Assembly (NCBI GenBank): GCA_026260175.1
Contig: JAKCWW010000599.1
Coordinates: forward strand, 454-64,453
Direction: 5' to 3'
Length of the DNA stretch: 64,000 nt
From: Reticulitermes lucifugus
Taxonomy: Eukaryota; Arthropoda; Insecta; Blattodea; Rhinotermitidae
Shown here piece by piece: positions 1-12,131 of the stretch. A program made the position numbers and the translations under genes. Positions within the stretch are counted from its first letter, which is position 1. Every line of letters starts with the position of its first letter. The notes below the pieces were generated by a model. The model was not told the DNA's origin. It saw only the letters and a program-made list of their open reading frames with translations, and did no database searches.

Positions 1-35
1 CAAGGAACGGCTGTGGCTGCAGACTTGATAATTGA

Positions 36-115
36 AAGACTAAGGGTTAGCACAATAAGCCTGGGGCTGCGGTGCGTCCGGAGCTAATGCCGACGGGCCC
101 ATAGACAGAAGAAGA
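36..115 (+). mobile_element. SINE family A, 3' end only
   Basis: The stretch containing GCACAATAAGCCTGGGGCTG and then CGACGGGCCC matches the 3' third of the fuller copy at 21,261-21,502, which has GGGCTGCACAATAAGCCTTC and GGGGCCCTTCACC. It ends in a GAAGAAGAAG tail. No tRNA-like head is visible, so this copy is 5'-truncated or its head is too decayed to see. The match to the other copies is direct; calling it a SINE rests on them. Confidence 0.6.
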
Positions 116-291
116 AGACAGCATAGAAACACGAATGAACTCGCATAAGTATAGCGACGGTGTTATTTACTGTCTGAAGACTACTTGTTTATCGCTAGCC
201 TGTTATGCAGATAACGCGCACAGTGGGCAGGTCACGCTGAAGACCCGTTACTTGTTCAGCTGTTCAAAAAAATTTTTATTGTTTCCTGCCT

Positions 292-384
292 TTTCTTCTT
301 AATTTCCTTCTTTCATCTACTCCTTTCTTTCTTCTTTCTTCTTTGGTTTCTTCCTTTCTTTCTTCTTGTTTTTTCTTCGTGCTC
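292..384. repeat. TTC/TTTC pyrimidine tract
   Basis: About 90 bases almost entirely of T and C, built from TTCT and TTTC units. The tract is interrupted, so it looks like an old microsatellite. Confidence 0.8.
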
Positions 385-1910
385 TATCTCACTTTAGTCA
401 ACATCTTTACTACCATAATTATAAATTGTTAGTGTGTTATACGACGACACTGTCAATTGTTAAGCTGATACAGGCCTATTTAATTCTAGAGCCTCTTGAA
501 GGCATTATACATATTCAAGTCAGGATTGCTGGGTTTTTGTATGTGTGGACTCATCAAATTTCCTTAATATTGTGTTCTATTCGGAATACTAAAACATGGG
601 AGCATGTCCAAAAAACCTGAAATCCTAAAATATCCTTACCTCCTTCCCTAAGATATATTTTAATAGCCATATTTTCCCCAATAGTTTTGTTGTTCCATGC
701 CGCTCCCTTTACATTTCACGTATTTTTCTTCACTTTTAAAAGAAGCTTCCATTTCTGTTACAGGTATGTGCAGAAGATGGCTACGGATATATTAGCCTTT
801 TTTCTCCATGTAAAAAAAAAATCCTGAAATTGGACTTAAGGATGAATGGCCATGGGACAGTTATGCTGTGCTGAATCCAGTGGCGGAATGATCTAAATTG
901 ACGTCTGAGACGACGGAAAATGTGGGACTTGGAGGTCAAATTCCGCTCAGAATTCTGACGCTTCTGTGTCTCACTCTCTGTTTCCCTCTGATGGAGAAAG
1001 CTTAAAATAATATGATACTTTATGCAAAGAGTTCCTACCTTTATTTAGACCAGTGTTCCTTCAGGCGACGTACCACGTGGCTCAGAATGAGACTTCACAT
1101 ATCCTTTCTTCTAGGTCGACTCAATTCTCTGAAACTAAAAGTGGTTATGCATTACTAACCGAGCAGATACACAGACTCTTCCTCTTTCAACAAACTTTAT
1201 TTAGACTATTTCCATACACAGGAAACTTGGTGCAACTAAATTCATCCATTTCTTTTCTAGGCTCATTCGACGTATATCTCTGTCTGTAAAGAGTATATGT
1301 CACACTTTTCTGAGATTTTAGCTTCGCACTCTTGGCTGACGTATCCAGGGAGAGAGGGCCTGATCTACAGTATAAATATTCAATAAAAATCAAGTAAGAT
1401 GTAGCAATAAATGATCAGTGCCAAAAGGCGTGCTGCAAGAAAAGCTGTTGAATATTTGACTGAAGAATGGAAGAGAAAGTGTAAAGTTTTCGGTTCAAAA
1501 GAAATTGAAGGTTAATATACAAAGCACTAAGAAAACAACCCATCGTAATATAAAGAATATTTGGTTAGATTTGGTGAGGATCTTATATATTTTATATTTC
1601 GAAAATAAGACTACAATCTATGTTTTGTGCTGGCTTTGAAGCACATAGAAGCGCGATTCTGGCTCTTTATTTATATTCCGTTTACTTCAGCTTACTGAAG
1701 CCAGTCGCAGTACCAGAATCTGTGTAAAATTTGGTGCTGCGGTATACTGAAAAAACACGTAGTTACAAATTGCTCAAGAAGTATTGTTCCAACCTAGAAG
1801 ATTACAGATATGGCGACTGTGGGAAACTTCGAGACTATTTTTGACAAATGCAATGCATAAACAATATATACGAGTAAATAATTCTCCATAAAATAGAATA
1901 AGGACAAAAT

Positions 1911-1937
1911 AGTTAATAATAATAATAATAATAATAT
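1911..1937. repeat. (TAA)n microsatellite
   Basis: About eight AAT/TAA units followed by AT-rich flank. Confidence 0.85.
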
Positions 1938-2197
1938 ATCTGTACGTCTAGAAATCTAAACCATGTATAAGTTGACTATATGAGTTCTTTTCGGAATTCT
2001 TTATGTTACGTAAATTCTTCGTATTACATTATCGTACAGTTCCTGAAGTTAAACTGTTTTTCTGTAGCATTATTGTACGTAAATTAAGCGCGTACATGCG
2101 CACGTTGCCATTATAATGTAATATTTAGCGTCATGACGGATGAAGCATAAACTATACATTTTTCTGTCGTAATGGGTAAGTTAGTAAAGGGAAAGTG

Positions 2198-2454
2198 GGC
2201 GGTTAGTCGCCGGCCTCTAACCACGGAGGCCCGGGTTCGATTCCAGGTCAAGTCCATGTGAGATTTGTGGTGGACAAAGTGGCACTGGGACAGGTTTTTC
2301 TCCGAGTTTCGGTTTTCCCCTGTCGATTTAATTCCACTGATGCTCCATTAATTGTAAAAACTTGGTAAAAAAACTGCTCATCCATCTAGCATCATCATTG
2401 GGGTTGCACAAAAGGCCTTAAGGCTGTGGTGCGAGGGCCCTTCATCACAAACGG
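2198..2454 (+). mobile_element. SINE family A, nearly full length
   Basis: A tRNA-derived SINE. The RNA polymerase III B box GGTTCGATTCC lies at 2234-2244, preceded by GCCGGCCTCTAACCACGGAG. The body carries TTTGTGGTGGACAAAGTGGC and CAGTTTTCCCCTG-like blocks shared with the copies at 17.3 and 21.3 kb, and it ends with the GGGCCCTTCATCAC block. The flanks AAAGGGAAAGTG (2186-2197) and AAAGGAAAAGTG (2455-2466) look like a target-site duplication with one mismatch. The A box is partly missing at the 5' end. Confidence 0.75.
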
Positions 2455-2614
2455 AAAGGAAAAGTGAGTAGTAGAACGGATAACATTTTGAGTGTGGCAA
2501 TAAATCGGAAAGGCAGCAACGTCAGCCAGTTAATAAGGCGAAGAAATGCATTACATACGACTGTAAATATATATGTTGTAACACAATTTGATAATTAGGC
2601 TAATAATTTTACTT

Positions 2615-3135
2615 GTTGTTTTATATGGGTGTGAAACTTGGTATCTCATATTGAGGAAGGAACGAAGGCTGGGGGTGTTCGAGAATATGGTACTGAGGAA
2701 GATATCTGACTCTAAGAAGAACGACGTAACAGGGGAGTGAAGAAGATTGAAAAATGAAGAGCTTTATGATCTGTAGTCCTCACCAAACATTATCCGGGCG
2801 ACAAAATCAAGAAAAATGAGACTAACAAGACATGTAGGATGTATGGGGGGAGAGAAGAGGTAAATAAAGGCATTTGTTGGGTAAACCTGAAAGAAAGAGG
2901 CCACTTGGAAAACCTAGGAGTAGATGGGAGGACCTTATTAAATGGATCTTCAAGAAGTGGGATGGGGTACATAAACTGGATTGTTCTGGCTTAGGATAAG
3001 AACAGATGACAGGCTCTTTTGAAAGCGGTAACGAACCTCGGGGTTTCATAAAATATCGGAAATTTCTTGTCTAGTTGAGGACTTCTTAGCTTCTCAAGAA
3101 TGACTTTGTTCCATTGAGTTAGGTAGTTATTTCAT
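2615..3135 (+). mobile_element. LINE 3' end, 5'-truncated copy (family L)
   Basis: Frame 2615 reads VVLYGCETW, then LRKERRLGVFENMVLRKI, then SSPNIIRATKSRKMR. This is the pattern of the C-terminal end of a common insect non-LTR retrotransposon polyprotein (LLYGCETW ... SPNIIRVIKSRRMRWAGHV ... WRALVNAVMNLRVP). At least two in-frame stops are present (TGA in VTGE*RRL, TAG in YDL*SSP), so it is dead. The 3' untranslated part, with AGCTTCTCAAGAATGACTTT near 3090, recurs at 14.2 kb and 52.6 kb. Everything upstream of YGCETW is missing, as usual for incomplete reverse transcription. The clade is not certain. Confidence 0.75.
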
Positions 3136-5184
3136 AAATAGGCTACAAAAGAGTCCACATAATTTGAAATCATTATTCACTAATCAATCAACCTAACTTT
3201 AGTCCGTATGTTGTTTGAGTTACTGACAGCGTCGTAAAAGAGGATGAGATAAATAATTAAATAAATATAAATTTATACTTTTCTAATGTTTATAATTTTA
3301 CTACATTTTTCTTGTTCTACCGCAATATACTCGTATTTACTACACCAAGGACTTTTATTTATCTATCAAATATCACATTTCCAAGATTGTAATTTTATTG
3401 GCATGCTTCATAACCTATATAATAAACCGCTGGAGATATATGACTTAATGGATTTGCTTTATAAATTCCAGGATTTTGCATTTGGATGCTCTTTAATTAT
3501 GGTAATAAGTCCAAGGAAAAGAACGAATTCAATCCAGTGTCTTTTTTGCTTATTAAACGATAATTGTTAAACTACTCGAAGGGTACATTGTCTAATTGCA
3601 ATGTAATTATGAGGTACAGCATTAATGGATAAAATTATTTCAGAACACGAAAGCAGTTCCTGTTCGACAATGTACTCACACAGCACGTTGGACTTTACAG
3701 CTCTCAAAATTCTCATTCCTTGTTTCTGAAATCTGAAAGACACCAATTGGGAGACACGTAGATATAAAATGGATCTGAAGGGTATAGTTTATGGTGTTAG
3801 AACGGGTTGAACCAGCTTAGGACAGACTCTATTAGCAGACTTGTATGACCTAGTAGATTACCGGTAGAAAAAAAAAGCAAAGAATTTATCAATCAATAAT
3901 CATGAACTGCTCGAGAAGTATGTATGAAGATATACATTGTGAAGCTGATACACTATGGTTAAACCCTTTAAAGACGAAACGTGTCTGTTTTATATAACGA
4001 CTCAGTGCGTACCGCGCAGTAAACACTCTCCGCCTCGATTATACAAACCCAATCTGTTAATACTGCATAAGCCAAAAGTCTCTGTTTGTTCCGAGATCTG
4101 TACAAAATACATAAACACAATGTGAGCACCATGTAGAATTTTTGAATGTTAAATCTGGTGGTACGTAAAGTTACCGCTAGGCTTTAAAAGGTAAATAATC
4201 GAAGACAGGCAAATAAACAAGCCAGATTTACAGCTGAAAAGTACGTTAGATACGCAGAGGTAATACAGGATAGCTTCTAGTGAGATGACGCCACGGCCCG
4301 ACGTTAATTCTCCGGTTGTGGCGACGCGCCGTAGCAGAGTGTGTGTGGACATCGTCAGACCAACAGTGCAGGGACCTACGCTGGAGATGGCGCCTGGGGT
4401 AAGTCCAACATAGTCGTATCACAGGGAGGGGGACAGGAAATAGGGGGAGAACAGAGGAAAGATAAGAAACCTTATGGCCAATCTGAGACACCGTATTGCC
4501 ACTGGGGTGGGGCGTGGGGGCATAAGAGCTGCCTTATGTTTGATACTTCTCAGGCATTCCAATTCCACGATCTCTATCTGGTAAAACCCCCCCTCTATCT
4601 TTAACCACGTTTACGATTGTTTTATACCGATAAAACGTTTATCTGGATCTCGACAGGCCTTCGCTGCAAGACGGCCTGAATTTTGGCATTTATTTTGGCA
4701 GGGATACGTGGGAAACATGTCACCATTTATCTTAAGACGAAGAAAAACTTTGTAAAACTTACGTCCAAACACGGAGAGCGGGGCTATCGGTACTAAATTC
4801 TAGCCATCAGTCCGGGATGCCAAAATCCATTATTTTTCCTCTATCCCTAATTCTACCCAGTGGTATTATGAAGTTAACAATAACTAGATGCTTCAAAGTT
4901 ACGATCTAATGAGAAAACAACGCCCTTTTTTTCGAGGTTAAATATTGCATCGGGATTGAATAAGAAGCTTCCTTATTTAATATAAGCATACTGGCTGCTT
5001 CTAACAAAAAAGGAGGAAGGACGAGAGAAGGTTTCTATTTAACTAGGCTGTCAATTGCTAAGATCATACAGGTCGGCCATGTATAAGTAACGTTACTATG
5101 GACCACTGCTGGAATAATATTAACGGGGGAAGACCTAAATACTCGGAAGAAAACCTGTCCAAGTTACACTTTGACCATCACTAT
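3136..5184. other. No firm gene; AT-rich with a GC-rich patch
   Basis: Mostly AT-rich and uninformative. The stretch 4260-4560 is richer in G, C and CpG than its surroundings; the speculative exon inside it is listed separately. 4600-5184 shows nothing recognisable. Confidence 0.5.
4285..4398 (+). CDS. Speculative coding exon with strong splice donor
   Basis: ATG at 4285 opens 38 codons that run in frame to GGG|GTAAGT, a near-ideal splice donor with GT at 4399. The protein begins MTPRPDVNSPVVATRRSRVC and I do not recognise it. The patch is much richer in CpG than its flanks. CTTCTAG just upstream (about 4274-4280) could act as an acceptor if this is an internal exon. A chance open frame of this length is quite possible, and a decayed transposon is an equal alternative. 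Confidence 0.2.
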
Positions 5185-5385
5185 TTTCACATGGACTTGG
5201 TTTGATTCCCGACAGAGGCAAGGATTTTTCTCTTTTCCAAAGAGCCCAGAATGGCTCTGGAATCTACGCAGCCTCTTATTCCATGGGTAACTGGGAACAT
5301 TTTCGAGGGGGTAAAGTGGCCGGGGCGTGAAGCTAACTACTAAATCCGCCTAGTGCCGAGGTTAAGAATGAGTGAATCTACAATT
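5185..5385 (+). mobile_element. SINE family B
   Basis: A B-box-like GGTTTGATTCC sits at 5199-5209. The body has the family-B blocks CTACGCAGCCTCTTATTCCA, GTGGCCGGGGCGTGAAGCTA and GCCGAGGTTAAGAATGAGTG. The same blocks recur in order at 43.7 and 55.6 kb on this strand and in reverse at 38.2 and 51.1 kb. The head upstream of the B box is decayed. Confidence 0.7.
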
Positions 5386-5570
5386 TAACTTCCCCATACG
5401 CGTATGCATTTATGATATGCATAGGACAATTTTAAATTTATATCTCGATTACACAAACCGATTTCTCGTTCGCAATGCAGTTAGTGTCTGGTAAGCACAA
5501 ACAGTGGCAAAGGAAAAAGGACAAATTTCATAAAACACATCTGTAGGTTACTTAAAAAAGAAAGCAACTG

Positions 5571-5608
<38 letters not shown>
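5571..5608. repeat. (CA)n microsatellite
   Basis: Nearly pure CA dinucleotide run of about 19 units. Its purity suggests a young, probably variable tract. Confidence 0.95.
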
Positions 5609-5610
<2 letters not shown>

Positions 5611-5893
5611 GACTGCCGTTAGGTGTCTATCCGAACACCGGTCTGCTGCTAGAACTTCTATGCATCCAGAAAGTCCTGCGATCGTCAAAAACCATGAAAG
5701 TTTTTTCCTGGTTTTCGTTTGTCCTAGAGCAATTGCTGAGTTGGTACATAAAATACCAGTTGCACTGCTTGCTTATCATGCAGCCTTCCCCAACATTAAC
5801 TTTAAAAAATTCGCGAAAACGCAGCCCTCTCATCGCGATCAACATTTTGTCATGATAGTGATTATTGCCACCGGGTGAAAACCTAATTGCAGT

Positions 5894-5894
5894 A

Positions 5895-5924
<30 letters not shown>
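5894..5924. repeat. (AAT)n microsatellite
   Basis: About ten uninterrupted AAT units. Confidence 0.9.
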
Positions 5925-5925
<1 letters not shown>

Positions 5926-6839
5926 TCCAAAACAAAACTCAGCCCAAATTCTCAACTTCTTTCTCTACTGCATACGCCCAACAATCTACTCCCCGCACAC
6001 TACCTTTCACTTCCCAACCGTGTACCTTGTTTCCAGCCTACATTTACCAGAAGGACGAGCGGGAAATTCATGGGAACATTTATAGAAGTAAATATTTTCT
6101 GTCCCTCCGTCTCGTAATAATAAAATGTAGTGTCTCTTACTCCATTCTCCCTCTTCCCCGCTTCTTCTTCTTCTTCTTCTTCTTAGTTAGTCTGTATTCA
6201 GTATAGGAACAGTGCATCTGACCTTGATTTCGTATTGTTTATAAGTTATGATTCATGTTGGTGTGTCTAATGGGGGTTGAACTTTGTGGGGAGAACTGAC
6301 CTTTCCTGAACTGGACACTTGGCTGCAACAGACACAACTGAGGGAGTTTCTCAGAGTCGAAGGATGTTCACCCTAAACTCTGAAGGACTTGCCAACAACC
6401 AGATCAAGAAGTTCTTCAGTACTGACCTTACATAAACCAGACACCTGACCGACAAGTACGGCAATATAAACGGGAACAGGTCGGTTAGCCAACCAAATCA
6501 ACCAAAGAGCAAACTAAGGGCGGAGATTTGCGCGGAGCGCAAGTCGACTTCCCTTGGTCTCTGTAGCCATTTCTGCATTTTAACGCGTCGCTGGGCTCAA
6601 TGACAGACACCTTGTACTATAACAGGGGATTGCGCTTACGCTAAAGTTTTATAATCTCAGTTAAGAGCCGTGACTTGGTATAATAAAGGCTGCAGCTCTA
6701 AGAGCATATACTCTTTTTAGTGGGGCTGAATAGCTCCCTGGGGTTTGAACCCAGAGTGGCGTTTTCGCTACTATATTCGCGCGTATAAAGCTGGCACAGG
6801 AGTGAAACCGCCGTTACCGGGGTGGGAGGGGGGGAGTGC
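5925..6839. other. No gene seen; possible old tRNA-like fragment
   Basis: The stretch 6480-6640 is relatively CpG-rich but holds no convincing frame. GGGGTTTGAACCC near 6739 resembles a polymerase III B box and may belong to an eroded SINE, but no A box or partner copy was found. Confidence 0.4.
6161..6184. repeat. (TTC)n microsatellite
   Basis: Eight CTT/TTC units. Confidence 0.9.
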
Positions 6840-8850
6840 GGGCCTTGCCCTGACTTTGTATTATATCCTGGCATTTACCTTATAACTGAGAAAAATCACG
6901 GAAAAACCTCAGTCAAGGTAGTTGAAAAGCGCCTAGCTAATCAGTGCTAGGCACGATTCGGTATCGTCTTGACCACCGTTTTGCGGCCTGGACATTTCTG
7001 CTGACCTCAATCCCCGTAGCTCACGCGCTAGGTTAGGGCTCTGATGTGTTCGGCAAAGAAAAGAACTCCCAAATCCTCGTGAATTTGCACGTTATTGATG
7101 TACCAAGGTGCACCAGTAGCAATGTGAAGACCCTTGGATTGAAGAACCTGCAGCTTCCTGACGTGGCTGCAGGAGGCGGACCTCCAAATTGGGCACGCAT
7201 AGTCCATCATGGAGCGTATGAGCTGCTTATACAGCAGAACTCCTTTTATGATGGAGAGACCCTGTGCAGGAGACAGCCAAGCAGACCCAGTCTTTGGGCA
7301 GCTTTCTTTCTGACCTGGGCGACTGAGGCTACCAGGTCATCCGTGTATCTAGGATCACTCCCAGATAACGGGCTGTATCGACACATTGGATTGGCTCCCC
7401 TAGGAATTGCACAGGTCGAGGCTTGAAGACTCGCCACCCGGCCTTCGCGAAGAGCAAAGCGTTGCTCTTGGAGACGTTGATGGTGATCCTCCATTCTCTC
7501 AGCCACTGCTGTAGGTCGCTGGGTTATGCTTCTAAGTAGCTAACAAGCAGCGCTGGCTTGCGGGACGTGGCAATGATGCCGTGTTATCCGCGTACAAGGC
7601 CAGCTCGACGTGGCGGGTTGACACCGGCATGTCATTGACATACAGACTGAATAAGACAGGAGAGACTAGTCCCCCCTGCGCCACGCCAGCCCGCATGCCA
7701 CGACGGTTAGTTGTGGCCGTTTGGAAGGACGCCTCGAACGTCCTGTTGTGTAGGTAGGAGGATATGGTTTTAACCAAGTACGAGGGGAAATTGAGGACAG
7801 TTAACTTAAAGAGGAGACCGTCGACCCAAACGGTGTCGAAGGTCTTACACACGTCGAGGAAAACTGCACCTGTTAATCGCTTCTCGCCAAAGTTTATAGT
7901 CACGATTTCATCGAGGTGGGCTAGCTGAAGAGAAGTGATGTGTTTGGGTCTGAATCCAATTTGCTCATCTCGCAAAAGCCCGCACCCGCTTACTTCACTT
8001 AAGATCCTACTAAATAGGATATTTTCAAACAATTTGCCAATGGTGTCCAGAAGACTTGCGGATCGATACGAAGAGGGTAGTGCCGGGTCCCTCCGAGGTT
8101 TCAGGATGGAGATAATGCGGGCGTGCTTCCATACTGCTGGGAAGTACTGTACAAGAAGAGCTGCGTTGAATATCACGACGAGAATAAATACAGCTAGCTG
8201 CGGAAGGTGCTTCAGAGCCCTGTTCGGAATACCGTTTGGGCCCGGTGCCTTGCCGACCTTGAGACCCCGGATGGCATTCTGTACCTCAGCGGGGTTGGTT
8301 AACTTGGCTCGCTTGCACGAGCAAACGTATGCTTGCAGCGCCTCGTCAACCATCTCAATAACTGCCGGATCCGACGAGTCGTTTACCGGCTGGAACTGAG
8401 CCTCAAGGCTGTCCGCTAGGGCTTCAGCTTTTTCAGAATCTGAGAGAGCAAATCCGCCCGGTGTGACCAGGGGAGGTGAGGGTGTGGGCACTCTCGTCAC
8501 CCGCTTTTTCATCTTCCACAGCGACTGGTCCTGGGGATCAAGGCTCTCCAGTGTGTCACTCCACTGCTCATTTCGCCACTCATTTAACTGGTGGGTCACC
8601 GACCGCTGAAGGCGGTGGACTTCAGCTTCCAGAGCAGGGTCCCCGGTGATTTTTCACTGCCTCCTCAACCGGTTTTTCAGGCGTATGCCATATGTGCCGG
8701 TATTGGTGGCCGCGGGTTTTCACGAGAGCGACTCTTGGAGTTCGACGCCGCTAGCGCCTCAACGATAGCACTGGACACTTCCTCTACGCACGTGTCGATT
8801 TCCACCCCGTTTAGATCGGTTAATCCAGTAGCAATAACCTACATACTTCC
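6840..8850 (-). mobile_element. Jockey-type LINE, 5'-truncated and decayed
   Basis: The largest recognisable element, on the minus strand. Reading from about 8850 down, it starts in the linker upstream of the reverse transcriptase (LNGVEIDTCVEEVSSAIVEA, near 8740-8830). It continues through the full polymerase domain and the C-terminal thumb region (MMDYACPIWRSASCSHVRKL, 7152-7210) and ends at a stop near 6930. It then runs into a 3' untranslated region whose end I cannot place exactly. The endonuclease half is missing. The frame changes between at least three segments (linker, main polymerase, C-terminal part), so the copy is inactive. The sequence pattern is that of the Jockey clade in insects, encoding a protein that nicks DNA and reverse-transcribes its own mRNA into the break. 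Confidence 0.85.
7532..8599 (-). pseudogene. LINE reverse transcriptase core (355 codons)
   Basis: This open stretch holds most of the polymerase of the Jockey-type LINE. Visible motifs are GKAPGPNGIP (residues 116-125), SSYRSASLLDTIGKLFE (about 176-192, motif 2 region), FLDVCKTFDTVW (about 247-258, motif A with a metal-binding Asp), RAGVAQGGLVSPVLFSLY (303-320, motif B) and LALYADN (333-339, motif C). Motif C is normally YADD, so the second Asp has become Asn, which would be expected to disable catalysis. After YADN the frame is lost: the expected continuation of the thumb lies in other frames at 7246-7506 and 7028-7210. The frame opens upstream of its first ATG in a decayed linker, so the start is only the first Met left. 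Confidence 0.85.
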
Positions 8851-9649
8851 CCTTTTTAATCCTGGCACGAGACCTGCTAACCTGATTGAGGTTGCATTTC
8901 GTGTTTTCTCTCAGACTGATAACGCGTGCACGTAAGGTAAATACCTGATGTGTGGCACAGCATAGTGGTGCTTTATCAAATCTAATTGTGCAAAACCTAA
9001 TTTCCTGGAAAACGTAACGCCTTAAAACGACGATGAGTACATTACTCTACCTTAAAATACGTCAAAGGTGTAACTTTTCGAAGCAAATAATGAGTTTTAA
9101 AAGAACTGAGGAGCAAATTTCTATTAAATAAGATTAATGTCGACTACATAGCAATTTAATGTAGTTCTGGCACTCTGCCCTTTCACAAAGCACATGGAGG
9201 ATTGGAGGAACGGTATCAGCCATTTAAACGTTAGCAGTTTATGGTTAGCTTCACACCTAGGCCGCGTTAATCCCCTCGAGACCGGGAATTCTTCTGACCT
9301 TTCTCGTAGAGTAGTCGCTATGTTAGTTACAGGTAAGAATTTATAATAATAATAATCATTTATCCATTTTTGTGCTTGATTTTCACCAGTGTAAACTCAA
9401 GTGTTACTAACTGTTATTTACTATATACGTTCGACATCTCAGTGCCCGAATTTTTAGATAAGTTTTTCAAAATGACTTTTAGGTTTGTTATTACTTTCGC
9501 ACCAAATTTTGTATTAGGTCTACTAATATTCAGTACTCCTTTAGTTATCGCCAGTGATTGGGAAATGCGCTGGTCAATCCGACCGTAGAGAGCTGGTGTT
9601 CTGAACTAGCGTACGTATTTATAATTACAGCGTAGCCTCTATAGCGGCT
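8851..9649. other. No gene seen
   Basis: AT-rich spacer between the LINE and the next SINE. Only a short TAATAATAAT run near 9344 stands out. Confidence 0.6.
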
Positions 9650-9876
9650 CGCTGGATGGTTAGGGACAAGAATTTTTTTCTCTTCTTTACAATCTTCCAG
9701 ACCTGCCGTGGAGTCCACCCATCCTTCTGTAAAATAGGTAATGGGGTTGTTTCCCCCGGGGTAAAGCGACCGGAGTGCTACCTCACAAGACACCGAGCAC
9801 TGAAGTTAAGAATGAGTACAGCTATACCTCTTATTTCCAATCTGTACCTGCATGGTATGCTATGGGGCGTCATTTA
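9650..9876 (+). mobile_element. SINE family B, 3' two-thirds
   Basis: Carries GGGGTAAAGCGACCGGAGTG followed by GAAGTTAAGAATGAGTACAG and GCTATACCTCTT, the same order of blocks as the family-B copies at 5.2, 43.7 and 44.5 kb. The upstream head is not readable. Confidence 0.65.
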
Positions 9877-10664
9877 CCTTTATTTATATGAACGATATTT
9901 ATTTCAGCAATGCTCACTTTCATAGAATTGACTAAATACTTACAGCAAGCTACTTTTTAAATTATTTTTCCTATATCATTATAAAATAATTGAAAAAAGA
10001 AAGAAAGTACGCATTTGAACCTGTAAAATCTAGCGGTTATAGAATGCACCTCCAAGTTCGGCACTAAAATTCTATATTTTAAGCACACAGTGTATGATTC
10101 TCACATTATTTTGCCATAAGGACTTTAGAGAATGGCCCTTCTCCTTGAATCAGAATGCTTTTTCTGTAAGGTAAGAACTGAGTCTTTATAGTCTTCAAAG
10201 AGTTAATCCGTCTGACGAAGCTGTAAGAAATATTAAAAATTAAATACTCTCCATTGAAACTGACATATTTCAAATTCAGGTAAAGTCTTCTTCTAGAATT
10301 ACAATTTTGCAGAAAAATATGTACTCTATATTTTGTTTGGTTTTATTAATTACTTAATTGTTCTTTCAATATGGGATAATTATGACCAAATTATAACTTT
10401 TTTCTTGAAAAGAATGTTATAAGATTTTCTGTTTAAAGTTGATCTTACCTCTGCCCACAATTTATTCACTTTCGATTATTTATAACACTTTTTTTGATGT
10501 TGCTAAAATAATCTCTCTATTACCTTTGTTGATACTTAATTTACATTTTTACCTAAATTATTATTTACTGTATGTTGATTTAAAACTGTCATATGCCTCT
10601 TTTTGTTCTTTCTTTCTTAGTCTGACTTCTTTCTACCTAATCAATGTAGGTGTAGAGGGTTATT
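9877..10664. other. No gene seen
   Basis: Very AT-rich. The 78-codon open frame at 10,439-10,675 is low-complexity (Leu/Tyr/Phe-rich) and looks like chance. Confidence 0.6.
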
Positions 10665-10866
10665 GTTGCACTTGATCACACTCAATGACACAACACAATC
10701 GGTAGAACTCCTCTTGACGGGTGATAAGCCCGACGCAGAGACCTCTGCCTGACAACGTACAACCCTCACAAGAGACAGACTTCGATGCGTCCGGCGGGAT
10801 CCAAACCCACAATCCCAGCAAGAGAGCAGCCGCAGACCCACGCCTTACACCGCGTGGCCACCGGGA
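10665..10866 (-). mobile_element. SINE family C
   Basis: Read on the minus strand it has CTTGCTGGGATTGTGGGTTT then GGATCCCGCCGGACGCATCG, followed by CAGGCAGAGGTCTCTGCGTC and AGGAGTTCTACCGATTGTGT. The plus-strand copy at 15.4-15.65 kb has the same blocks in the same order (ATTGCGGGTTTGGTTCCCGC, AGGTAGAGGTCTCTGTGACG, AGGAGTCCTACCGAATGTGG). GGTTTGGATCCC fits a polymerase III B box, so a tRNA-derived SINE is likely. Confidence 0.65.
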
Positions 10867-12131
10867 TCGGCTGTCATTTCCTCAAGAATTTTAATAGAGT
10901 AAATCCTTTTTACCTACCTGGTCGACGAGATCCTCCTGCTTGTGTCTGTGGTGATTCCTGTGTTTGTTTTGAAGTTGATTTCATGCGTGTAAGAATATCA
11001 ACAACATTTATACCCTCACCCCTCCATTACGTAAACAGCCGCAAGTAAAGTAACTTGTTGGCCTCTGTTTCTTTTTGTTCTTCAATTAATGTTTCTTGTT
11101 GTGACAAATGTAGAAGCTTTATTCCTGTTTAGCAGGTCTGCTTTCCTTCAACCTTAATTTTTTCACTTCGCCATTAATATTTCTACACGAGTCATAGCTA
11201 TTCAGTTTTTGTTTCCAAACCTAATTTACCCATATCTTGCCTTGTTGATCTTGCAGGCCTATGCTCTTTGAATTTCTTGCCACCATTTATTGTTTTGTAT
11301 TATATACTGACAAAGCCTGTTACAAACGAGACAGGTTATTCCTAGTGGATCTAAAAAACATGACATTGAAAAATATTAGAAAATAAGAATGCAGGCGGAA
11401 CTTAGAGGAATGTTGTTGGTTTAGTTCTGAAGAAGGAAATATAGCGGCAGAATCTCGGATCCTGCCCGCAGTTGGCGCTGCAGAAATGACGGCAAAGTTC
11501 ACCCTATCTACGGGTGCTGGAAATCCAGTATCACGAAGTCCTGGGGTGAATATTTGCACTTTATTTAACAAGACTTTCATTAATATGAGAAAAAATGACG
11601 AAATAAGACAAATTGAACATAACATATACGTATATATTTACATAGCTACTGGGACCAAATGTAGACAACACGAAGTGAAGGATTATGAACTTTATATACC
11701 GAGTTTGATTACGGATGTAAAAATGTATTGCTGTTGCTGGCGAATGAACACGAAAAAGAAAAGTTTCCTAAAATAACAAGCATAAAATACATTACAAAGA
11801 TAACAATAGACATAGTGACACCTAAATGAAAAAGCCAATTTAGTTTCTTAAACTCGGAATAGACTTCCAATCACACGAAGATTTAGCTTGAAGAATAAAA
11901 TTACATAAGTTGATATTTTGTAAGTACAAACATATTTGTGAGGTTTGAATTTGGTCAGGAGGTCTCTAGCAGTCTCCACGGCGTCACATCCCAGAAGACA
12001 TTCAGTTTATATGCTTCGTGAAGCAGACGAGGCGCGATATTTTGAGATTTGAAGATGTCAAGGAGATGAATATAAAGCGTACCTTCTTCCGAAATTTGTC
12101 GCTATTAAGTCGGTAGGTTTGTAGATAAGCA
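10867..12131. other. No gene seen
   Basis: No repeat or coding pattern recognised. The 96-codon frame at 11,486 has no family resemblance. Confidence 0.55.

Larger units (their letters stand above)
113..2185. other. No gene seen
   Basis: AT-rich sequence with the pyrimidine tract near 300-384 and a TAA repeat at about 1911-1937. The short open frames are no longer than chance gives and match no family I recognise. Confidence 0.6.

Noticed and set aside
6735-6752. GGGGTTTGAACCC as a tRNA B box
   Set aside because: No A box at the right distance and no second copy.
7046-7426. 126-codon plus-strand open frame
   Set aside because: It is the antisense shadow of the LINE on the minus strand.
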